DNA from: Spirochaetaceae bacterium
GTDB taxonomy: Bacteria; Spirochaetota; Spirochaetia; B11-G9
DNA length: 7,733 bases
Reading direction: 5' to 3'
NCBI GenBank assembly: GCA_030643345.1
Contig: DAOWMA010000082.1
Coordinates: forward strand, 1 to 7,733
A program made the position numbers and the translations under genes. Within the stretch, counting starts at the first letter, position 1, and each line of letters begins with the position of its first letter. Below are positions 1 to 4,291 of this stretch, piece by piece. The notes below the pieces were generated by a model that was given only the letters and a program-made list of their open reading frames with translations, did not search any database and was not told the DNA's origin.

Positions 1-1
1 A

Positions 2-457
2 AAAGGGCACAATATTTTTAGCAGCATCAGAAATGGGAAAATGGAATTAAATAAATATGGGGAAATTGTATCAAAACAATGGTTGTGGATAGCAGAACGC
101 TATCCACATGTAATATTGGATGAATGGGTTATCATGCCTGATCATTTCCATGCAATCGTAAAAATTGTTCATGCCGAATCGGATAATAACCCCGTAGGGA
201 CAGGTCGCGACCTGTCCCTACATTGCAACAACCCGAACCAAAATAATAACAACCCGTCCCCACAAAAATACAAACCGTTAGACCAAATTATTGGCGCATT
301 TAAAACAACATCATCCAAATTGATCCACCGATCAGGATACAATGAATTTGCATGGCAACGGTCCTATTATGACCACATTGTCCGTGATACAGGTGCATTA
401 AATCAAATCAGGGAATATATTATTAATAATCCGATAAATTGGGTAACCCATGCCTGA
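2..457 (+). CDS. REP-associated tyrosine transposase (RAYT, IS200-like Y1 family), 5' end outside window
   Basis: This is a single-strand DNA transposase of the HUH/Y1 type that acts on REP-like palindromes. The frame is open from base 2, and codons before the first ATG (base 41) still read like family sequence (NGKMELNKYG), so the true start lies to the left. Seen in the protein: the HUH metal-binding motif in MPDHFHAIV (about 127-160), the family block IIGAFKTTSSKLIH, then WQRSYYDHIVRD and the terminal REYIINNP helix, whose Tyr is the expected nucleophile by family analogy. Residues VGTGRDLSLH, between the HUH and C-terminal parts, are encoded by a 28-nt palindrome (194-221). After NPINW the frame runs into a partial second copy of the gene and ends THA-stop, so the last few native residues are probably lost. 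The core motifs are intact and activity is possible. Family call is secure; function in this genome is inferred. Confidence 0.88.
   Translation, partial: KGHNIFSSIRNGKMELNKYGEIVSKQWLWIAERYPHVILDEWVIMPDHFHAIVKIVHAESDNNPVGTGRDLSLHCNNPNQNNNNPSPQKYKPLDQIIGAFKTTSSKLIHRSGYNEFAWQRSYYDHIVRDTGALNQIREYIINNPINWVTHA
194..221. repeat. REP-like palindrome inside the transposase gene
   Basis: A perfect 28-nt palindrome with arms GTAGGGACAGGTCG / CGACCTGTCCCTAC and no spacer. It is read in frame as VGTGRDLSLH within the transposase. A copy differing at one central base sits at 3002-3029. RAYT enzymes are known to process such palindromes, so the gene may carry its own substrate. Confidence 0.85.
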
Positions 458-515
458 TCATTTCCATGCAATTGTAAAAATTGTTCATAGCGAATTGATA
501 ATAACCGTAGGAACA
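449..515 (+). pseudogene. Partial duplicate of the adjacent transposase gene
   Basis: Bases 449-515 repeat 133-202 in direct orientation. The first 38 or so bases differ at one position; the remainder has a few substitutions and about three missing bases. The copy again encodes MPDHFHAIVKIVHSE, in a different frame from the main gene, and then stops at 516. It begins exactly where the main gene loses its native C-terminus and ends inside the left arm of the palindrome (GTAGGAACA against GTAGGGACA). This looks like a remnant left by deletion between two transposase copies, not a functional gene. Confidence 0.85.
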
Positions 516-521
516 TAAAAT

Positions 522-635
522 TAAGATTCTTTAAGGTCACAAACTGTGACCTTAGAGAATGGAAGAGGATAACATCGTAAATACCTACCATATGTTTTCA
601 CTGAATTAGGTGTTGCAATGCTATCAAGTATAGTA
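522..635 (+). pseudogene. ORF6N-domain (KilA-N-type) protein remnant
   Basis: Read in the frame of base 531, the sequence gives LRSQTVTLENGRG, an in-frame TAA at 570-572, then YLPYVFTELGVAMLSS and so on up to about 635. This is the hallmark core of ORF6N domains, found in phage-related antirepressor or regulator proteins, which normally read LRSQ-VTLENGRG-HRKYLPY-FTEQGVAMLSS. The TAA replaces what is normally a lysine-like codon, a one-base change. An in-frame stop lies just upstream (522-524) and the frame loses similarity after about 635, so both ends of the original gene are missing. It abuts the transposase fragment directly. Identification comes from recalled family sequence; the match covers about 34 codons. 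Confidence 0.75.
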
Positions 636-1021
636 CGCCTTTGGCCACGGTCGCTTCGCTCCCTACTCGGTTCTGTTTCTCTGGTTATCTTCATAAAATT
701 ATATAAAACCCACTGTGTAACTGTTCATAGTTCCCTATGTTCTGCATAAGGCTCAAACATACATAGGAACTCATTTCTTTAATCTGAGGCTGTTTAAACT
801 GTTTTCTTGTGTACTGTGCTGCAGGGTAATAATATTACTGTACTATCCCTGTACTGTATGCTTATACTCATTTTTAAATATTTCTTATTATCCGGTTATC
901 TCTTGAATTTTACCTGTTCTATCTGGCTGTATACGTACCTTAGAAACCCTTTAACTGTTCTTTTCTGCCCCTGTGAAAAAACCGGTTCCTTTTCAAAGTC
1001 TCCAATATGTCTATGTATGTT
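636..1021. other. Gene-poor stretch, no recognisable gene
   Basis: About 390 T-rich bases between the ORF6N remnant and the truncated hypothetical gene. Short frames exist on both strands, but none shows a start with a ribosome binding site or a recognisable motif. The plus-strand frame at 807-1079 is Cys-rich and low in complexity and looks like chance. The GC-richer patch near 640-670 (GGTCGCTTCGCTCCC) resembles a dispersed intergenic repeat, though only one copy is present here. An inverted repeat with a one-base bulge lies at 729-771. Confidence 0.6.
729..771. repeat. Inverted repeat, arms 729-740 and 761-771
   Basis: AGTTCCCTATGT (729-740) pairs with ACATAGGAACT (761-771), with one bulged C and a 20-base spacer. 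No gene flanks it closely enough to call it a terminator, and neither arm is followed by a T-run. It could be the end of a small decayed element; its function is unknown. Confidence 0.45.
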
Positions 1022-1468
1022 TTATAAGCCCTCACTTTGCCATTGTATTACAGAATCCCATAACTCAAGGCTTCTGTAATATATAATATGCCGAACATCA
1101 TACATACTGTCAGCTACAAGCGTGTGTTCAATCCAAGTCTCTCCTATTTGCCAAGCCAAATTAAATTTCACAAATCCATTTATAAGAGCAAAACCCCAAT
1201 CAGATTTATTTTTCTTATAGGTATCATCCAGCCATTCAGTATTATCTTCTATAGGATCTCCGTATTTTCCAATTAACAAATCCTTGACATGTTCAAATGA
1301 GGAAATATAATTATTATATCGAAAACCATGAGGGTCATCAAAAAAATAACTTGAGCCAACTAACTTATCATAAACAAAACTGTACATCAGATAGGTTTTT
1401 ATGAGAGCAATCTCAGTATCATACACAAGAGTGTTCTCTTCTAAATGACTAGGAATGTGACAAATTAT
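1022..1468 (-). pseudogene. 5'-truncated hypothetical protein gene
   Basis: The frame is open from just after a TGA at 1469-1471 to a TAA at 1022-1024. The protein-like part begins near HLEENTLVYDTEIA and continues with YLMYSFVYDKLVG, YFFDD, the block LIGKYGDPIEDNTEWLDD, WGFALINGFVKFNLAW and a terminal HIIYYRS. The alternation of KYG-P, W-DD and W-T segments recalls small secreted or lipoprotein-like hypothetical proteins that normally have a signal peptide and an N-terminal domain. Neither is present here. The only nearby start codon is a GTG (1424-1426) with no ribosome binding site, placed inside the conserved region. The open frame begins within an inverted repeat (1461-1485), which suggests that the break removed the N-terminus. 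Function is unknown. Confidence 0.55.
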
Positions 1469-1485
1469 TCACAGTGAATAATTTG
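1461..1485. repeat. Perfect inverted repeat at the broken end of the hypothetical gene
   Basis: Arms CAAATTATTCAC and GTGAATAATTTG flank a single central A. It lies where the minus-strand gene loses its 5' part. It could be a remnant of a mobile element end or an AT-rich hairpin. Confidence 0.7.
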
Positions 1486-1500
1486 CAAAAAGCATACAAC

Positions 1501-1517
1501 CCCGTTAATTTAACGGG
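1501..1517. repeat. Inverted repeat CCCGTTAA-T-TTAACGGG
   Basis: A perfect 8-bp inverted repeat around one central base. On the minus strand it can fold with a three-base loop and is followed eight to ten bases later by a T-rich stretch, so a second weak terminator for the operon upstream is possible. The evidence does not go beyond the symmetry. Confidence 0.5.
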
Positions 1518-1557
1518 ATAGGTTAACCGGCGGAATTTTCAGCTTAGTGGATTTGGT

Positions 1558-1580
1558 AAAACGGTAAGTGTTGCCGTTTT
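1558..1580 (-). terminator. Possible intrinsic terminator of the toxin-antitoxin operon
   Basis: On the minus strand, AAAACGGCAA and TTACCGTTTT form a 10-bp stem (one G-U type pair) with a three-base loop CAC, beginning 13 bases after the toxin stop codon. The T-run is the 3' side of the stem and there is no separate tail, so strength is uncertain. Position directly after the last gene supports the call. Confidence 0.45.
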
Positions 1581-1593
1581 GTAAGGGATGGAA

Positions 1594-1962
1594 TCAGAAA
1601 AGTTCAAAATATTTAAAGTACTTTTTTGGTAGAGCATAACTGGTTTGAGCACCATTTTGTATTTTTTTTAATAATTGAGAGGATATATCTTTATTAACTG
1701 TTACTAAACCAGCAAGTTTATCTTTCAGAATCTCTGTCATTGTTAATTCAAGAGCATTATCATACCTAATATATGATTTATTCTTTATTGACGGATGTTC
1801 TCCGGTGTTTAGAATACAAGAAGTATCTTCACGACCGTTACCTTTGAAGGTTGTCATGTGAACAACAAGTACTCGATTATCAACGTCTGGATCAGAAATA
1901 ACGAAACGTAAATGAAAGTTATCTCCATCATCATCTTGCCGCCCAAAAGTATTGCCTTTCAA
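1594..1962 (-). CDS. Putative toxin of a Panacea toxin-antitoxin pair (MazF/PemK-like)
   Basis: A 122-residue soluble protein with no signal peptide or membrane segment. Visible blocks are HLRFVISDPDVDNRVLVVHMTT (17-38), the polar block SCILNTGEHPSIKNKSYIRY (48-67), an acidic helical part, and LLKKIQNGAQTSYALPKKY near the end. The opening strand pattern (F-VISDP then VLVV-MTT) resembles MazF/PemK-fold RNases, and similar proteins are recalled next to DUF4065/SocA genes; both points are inference. The start is odd: no ATG is available, so the best choice is TTG at 1960-1962, nine bases after the antitoxin TAA and in the same frame as the antitoxin. There is no clear ribosome binding site, so translation is probably coupled to the upstream gene. 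Length and intact ends suggest a complete gene. Toxin status is inferred from gene context; an mRNA interferase activity is only a hypothesis. Confidence 0.6.
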   Translation of the reverse strand: MKGNTFGRQDDDGDNFHLRFVISDPDVDNRVLVVHMTTFKGNGREDTSCILNTGEHPSIKNKSYIRYDNALELTMTEILKDKLAGLVTVNKDISSQLLKKIQNGAQTSYALPKKYFKYFELF

Positions 1963-1968
1963 AAGTGA

Positions 1969-2538
1969 TTACCGATAGTGAGATATTAAATACATTTCTT
2001 CCTGGTTTAGTTGGTTTTCTTCTTCTAAGATTTCATCAATTTCTTCATCAGTTCTACCAATACTTTTTAATAAATCCTTTTTATATAGAGGTATAGAAGA
2101 GCCTTGAGGATCTTGCCATTCAGGAAAGAGTTTTTTAAGATGAACATATCGGATCATATATTTATAATCTTTATCATGAAACTGAGAATCAATTGAATCT
2201 ATCAGTTCCTCTTCCCGTCGACTGAGTTCATCATCAAAGATTTTATCCCCATTTATAGAAACTAGATCGTATCCGTGTTTAACAAAATGATTTTCCCAGT
2301 ATTGCTGAATAGTTTCATCGTCATACCTGCCCATGATTAGATCATAGATATTACTCAATACAGGTCCATTATCCATAGAACAGTATGAATCTCCTGTGAC
2401 AGCAACATCCCACCGTCGCAGAGCTTCTTTGTCGAGAATGTATAAAATTTTAATAAGTTTTGTATAATTCAGGCGAAAATCATATTTTTTCAATATCAAG
2501 TTTACAACTTGAATGACTTTCTGCCTATTAAATGCCAC
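1969..2538 (-). CDS. Panacea (SocA-like, DUF4065) domain antitoxin
   Basis: A 189-residue cytoplasmic protein. Near the N-terminus it shows the Panacea signature: KLIKILYILDKEALRRWDV (27-45), TGDSYCSM (48-55) and GPVLSNIYDLI (58-68). The Panacea domain is known as a versatile antitoxin domain that neutralises unrelated toxins by direct contact, and SocA uses it as a proteolytic adaptor. The acidic C-terminal tail (EEIDEILEEENQLNQEE) is typical of a protein that binds a basic partner. GTG at 2536-2538 is preferred as the start: AAAAAGGAG (2546-2554) lies seven bases upstream, and the product then begins MAFNRQKVIQVVN. A TTG ten codons further upstream has no such site. The gene is followed six bases later by the putative toxin, so it is the first gene of the operon. 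Autoregulation is possible; no separate DNA-binding domain is visible. Confidence 0.85.
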   Translation of the reverse strand: MAFNRQKVIQVVNLILKKYDFRLNYTKLIKILYILDKEALRRWDVAVTGDSYCSMDNGPVLSNIYDLIMGRYDDETIQQYWENHFVKHGYDLVSINGDKIFDDELSRREEELIDSIDSQFHDKDYKYMIRYVHLKKLFPEWQDPQGSSIPLYKKDLLKSIGRTDEEIDEILEEENQLNQEEMYLISHYR

Positions 2539-2545
2539 AATGGCA

Positions 2546-2554
2546 CTCCTTTTT
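2546..2554 (-). promoter_or_regulatory. Ribosome binding site deciding the GTG start of the Panacea gene
   Basis: AAAAAGGAG on the minus strand, seven bases before GTG at 2536-2538. It favours this start over the longer frame that begins with TTG at 2566-2568. Confidence 0.8.
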
Positions 2555-2589
2555 AATAGTAATATCAATAAAATTCTTACCCTTCATAT

Positions 2590-2618
2590 AATATATATCG
2601 TCAAATTGCTGCCGTCAA
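2590..2618 (-). promoter_or_regulatory. Sigma70-type promoter of the toxin-antitoxin operon
   Basis: On the minus strand, TTGACG (2613-2618) and TATATT (2590-2595) are separated by exactly 17 bases, and transcription would begin about 45 bases before the GTG start. The -10 region lies in a symmetric AT stretch (TATAATATATAT), a possible site for autoregulation. Confidence 0.7.
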
Positions 2619-2627
2619 GATACCAAA

Positions 2628-2834
2628 TTAGCTAACGAAACATGAAATATATTCTATTTTCAAGGTATCCAGGGGAGGTTCCCCGTCTCCGGTTCGATGG
2701 TCAGCGTATGCATCGAAGACAGCCCCGGTCCGGTGTCCTGTGGCAACTATAACCGTTCTTTTATCAATCGTATCCGATCCTGGGGAAATTAATAAGCATT
2801 TTAAACAATTAGATTGTCTGAGTTTATGAATTGT
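2628..2834 (-). pseudogene. C-terminal remnant of a tyrosine recombinase (integrase)
   Basis: A minus-strand frame with no start codon ends at TAA 2628-2630. It contains ATGHRTGAVFDAYADH: a GH dipeptide (His codon 2733-2735) with a Tyr nine residues later (codon 2706-2708). This is the spacing of the C-terminal GH...Y motif in tyrosine recombinases (for example LGHSSISTTQIY). The flanking residues (V--ATGH-T--VF--YADH) also fit phage-type integrases. The expected HxLR motif upstream is not recognisable, so only the tail survives. The local GC content is higher than in the flanking DNA. It lies about 320 bases from the 3' end of tRNA-fMet, where an integrase of a tRNA-inserted island would be. 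The frame on the opposite strand (2649-2792) is treated as a shadow. Confidence 0.55.
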
Positions 2835-2877
2835 TCAAAAAAATACAAAAGGAACTCCCAGAGGTGCAGTACTCTCA

Positions 2878-2946
2878 TTATTTCTGATGTGTCTGCATAT
2901 ATGATCGTAGAATAGCATTAATACGTGTCTGATAACCTAAAAAACA
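2878..2946 (-). pseudogene. BrnA-type antitoxin C-terminal remnant
   Basis: The minus-strand frame reads GYQTRINAILRSYMQTHQK and then TAA at 2878-2880. This is the conserved ribbon-helix-helix end of BrnA-family (DUF4415) antitoxins, usually ...KGYQTRINAVLRAYM. Upstream of the Gly the frame meets a stop after three codons (2947-2949), so the N-terminal part is gone, and no BrnT toxin gene is seen. It would have bound DNA and its toxin partner when intact. The match is short (19 residues) but very characteristic. Confidence 0.7.
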
Positions 2947-2988
2947 TTAATGACAGAAAAACGTTAAGGATTGGAAGGGCGCGCAGCG

Positions 2989-3042
2989 GTCGGGTATTTC
3001 CGTAGGGACAGGTCGTGACCTGTCCCTACGGAAATACCCGAC
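2989..3042. repeat. Large REP-like palindrome, 26-bp arms
   Basis: Arms 2989-3014 and 3017-3042 are perfectly complementary around a central GT. The inner 28 bases (3002-3029) match the palindrome in the transposase gene at 27 positions, the difference being one central base. The outer arms (GTCGGGTATTTCC / GGAAATACCCGAC) are specific to this copy, so a 28-bp core is nested in a longer symmetric unit. Confidence 0.9.
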
Positions 3043-3056
3043 GGAACCCCTGGAAA

Positions 3057-3104
3057 GCATTACCCTGTATGGGCGATTCATGAATCGCCCATACAGGGTA
3101 ATGC
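3057..3104. repeat. Perfect 48-nt palindrome
   Basis: Arms 3057-3080 and 3081-3104 are perfectly complementary with no spacer: GCATTACCCTGTATGGGCG then ATTCATGAAT at the centre, then the reverse. It is unrelated in sequence to the neighbouring palindrome but has the same position and style. Extruded as a hairpin on either strand it could be a RAYT substrate or act downstream of the tRNA terminator. Confidence 0.9.
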
Positions 3105-3106
3105 CC

Positions 3107-3143
3107 AAATAAAAAACCGGTCCGGAAAAATCCGGATCGGTTT
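3107..3143 (-). terminator. Intrinsic terminator of tRNA-fMet
   Basis: On the minus strand, AAACCGATCCGG (3132-3143) pairs with CCGGACCGGTTT (3114-3125) apart from one A/C mismatch, with a six-base loop, followed by TTTATTT. It begins 10 bases after the tRNA 3' end. Confidence 0.8.
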
Positions 3144-3152
3144 GATTCACTC

Positions 3153-3225
<73 letters not shown>

Positions 3226-3236
3226 ACGGTTTGCCT

Positions 3237-3265
3237 AAGATACAGAAGAAACGCGGATTAGTCAA
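3237..3265 (-). promoter_or_regulatory. Promoter of tRNA-fMet
   Basis: TTGACT (3260-3265) and TATCTT (3237-3242) on the minus strand, 17 bases apart, with transcription expected to begin about five bases before the mature tRNA. The -10 hexamer equals that proposed for clpB. Confidence 0.8.
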
Positions 3266-3295
3266 GAGAAGTAATTCGTATTTTGAATATTAAAC

Positions 3296-3964
3296 TCAGC
3301 TTCTCCTGTTATATCGGTCATCCTGCAAGGCAGATTTATATAAGTTTGACAGAGCTATTCCTGCTATTATTAAAAGGGGAATTATAAGGACCGGCAGCCA
3401 TGATCCGTAGAAGAGGAAAAAATCATAAAGTCCATGAATAAGTACAGCAATAAACAGCCCCTTATACTTTAAATTTGAGCTTCCGAATTTTGATTTTCCA
3501 ATGTAATAACCCATTATACCGGATGCAGTTGCATGTAAAGGTATAGCTGTTACGGCTCTGAGTAAAAGTGTAGAAACGGGGCCAAAGCTGTAGAAGATGT
3601 TTTCAAACAATGCAAATCCAAGACTTGCAGTTATTGTATATACAATTCCATCTGTAACTTCATCAAAGTTCTTACTGGGATATGCGACAATAAGAACAGT
3701 TTTAAGCTTTATTCCTTCCTCTACAAGACCCGCGACGATAAATGCTCTTAAAATAATGTTTACAGTAGAAAATCTGGCAGGAAAAAACTGCAGGACCAGC
3801 ATTTCAATTACAATTGCAGGTAATACTGAAAGAAAACCGAAGGAAAAAACCTTTAGTATCATGGAAACAGGTTCTTTTTTCTGTTTATCTTTTCTGTAGA
3901 AGTAAACAAGCAGTATTAGGGCCGGGACAACAGCAAGGCTGATATTTAAAATTAAAAAATTCAT
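3296..3964 (-). CDS. PrsW-family intramembrane metalloprotease
   Basis: A 222-residue, strongly hydrophobic protein with about seven membrane segments. Family motifs in order: YRKDKQKKEP after the first segment (23-32), the catalytic EExxK in VEEGIK (81-86), the FENIFY motif (120-125), the metal-ligand His in PLHATASG (142-149) and HGLYDFFLF (177-185). These are the conserved glutamates and histidines of peptidase family M82. PrsW in Bacillus cleaves the anti-sigma factor RsiW; the substrate here is unknown and no anti-sigma factor is next to it. The start ATG overlaps the stop of the upstream DUF3783 gene as ATGA, so translation is coupled. The short basic tail (DDRYNRRS) is on the cytoplasmic side if the usual topology holds. 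The gene looks complete. Confidence 0.9.
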   Translation of the reverse strand: MNFLILNISLAVVPALILLVYFYRKDKQKKEPVSMILKVFSFGFLSVLPAIVIEMLVLQFFPARFSTVNIILRAFIVAGLVEEGIKLKTVLIVAYPSKNFDEVTDGIVYTITASLGFALFENIFYSFGPVSTLLLRAVTAIPLHATASGIMGYYIGKSKFGSSNLKYKGLFIAVLIHGLYDFFLFYGSWLPVLIIPLLIIAGIALSNLYKSALQDDRYNRRS

Positions 3965-4197
3965 TTATTTTCTTTTTTCTTTTTTTCCTGTTCTTTGAAA
4001 AAAGCATGATCTTCCATTACTTCTGTAACCATATCTTTTATTTTCCATTCCATATTTGTCGGAGTTGATGTGGAGAAAGCAATTTCTCCCGGATTACTGA
4101 CCGAAGCCTTAATCGCTTTAATTATTTTAAAAACATCATCTCTCTCAAATCCGTGAAAGAATACTACCTTTTCCTTTCCCTTTGAACTATTTCCCAT
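3961..4197 (-). CDS. DUF3783-domain protein
   Basis: A 78-residue soluble protein of unknown function. The layout fits DUF3783: an opening strand KVVFFHGFERDDVFKIIKAIK (10-30), a central SVSNPGEIAFSTSTPTNMEWKI, with TPTNMEWKIKDM as the most typical part, and a helical end with the lysine-rich tail EKKKKENK. No catalytic motif, signal peptide or membrane segment is visible. AAAGGA (4205-4210) sits seven bases before the ATG at 4195-4197 and supports this start. It is the first gene of an operon with the PrsW protease and shares a four-base ATGA overlap with it, so a functional partnership such as an accessory or regulatory role is plausible but unproven. Confidence 0.7.
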   Translation of the reverse strand: MGNSSKGKEKVVFFHGFERDDVFKIIKAIKASVSNPGEIAFSTSTPTNMEWKIKDMVTEVMEDHAFFKEQEKKKKENK

Positions 4198-4223
4198 TCC
4201 ATATTCCTTTATACTATTTATAT

Positions 4224-4252
4224 TTGACCGTATCTTAATGTATTGGTATCTT
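4224..4252 (+). promoter_or_regulatory. Probable vegetative promoter of clpB
   Basis: TTGACC (4224-4229) and TATCTT (4247-4252) with a 17-base spacer, about 40 bases before the start codon. No CIRCE-like inverted repeat and no sigma32-type -10 (CCCCAT) is visible between the two divergent genes, so heat control, if present, uses another signal. Confidence 0.55.
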
Positions 4253-4254
4253 CT

Positions 4255-4282
4255 AGTATAGTTGAGACCATATAAAAATCAA
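4255..4282 (-). promoter_or_regulatory. Probable promoter of the DUF3783-PrsW operon
   Basis: On the minus strand, TTGATT (4277-4282) and TATACT (4255-4260) with a 16-base spacer, about 58 bases before the ATG. It lies beside the oppositely directed clpB promoter, so the two could interfere. Confidence 0.5.
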
Positions 4283-4291
4283 GGATGACAA

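Noticed and set aside
526..560. Inverted repeat AAGGTCACA-AAC-TGTGACCTT as a further REP element
   Set aside because: The symmetry is explained by the ORF6N codons for LRSQTVTLEN, which are conserved in the family; it need not be a separate element.
403..591. 62-residue minus-strand frame across the transposase end
   Set aside because: It runs antisense through the transposase tail, its duplicate and the ORF6N remnant.
807..1079. 90-residue Cys-rich plus-strand frame
   Set aside because: No ribosome binding site, odd composition and no motif; its end overlaps the better supported minus-strand frame.
1088..1276. 62-residue plus-strand frame
   Set aside because: Shadow of the minus-strand hypothetical gene.
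1461..1590. Integron attC site or cassette junction, given the cluster of inverted repeats and GTTAA words
   Set aside because: I could not find a GTTRRRY/RYYYAAC pair with the R-L-L-R order, and no integron integrase gene is in the window.
2649..2792. Plus-strand frame containing MVSVCIEDSPGPVSCGNYN
   Set aside because: It has no start signal or recognisable family, and the opposite strand in the same codon phase carries the recombinase-like GH-x8-Y motif, which explains the codon-like look.
4198..4291. CIRCE (HrcA) operator for clpB
   Set aside because: No TTAGCACTC-N9-GAGTGCTAA-like inverted repeat is present in the interval.
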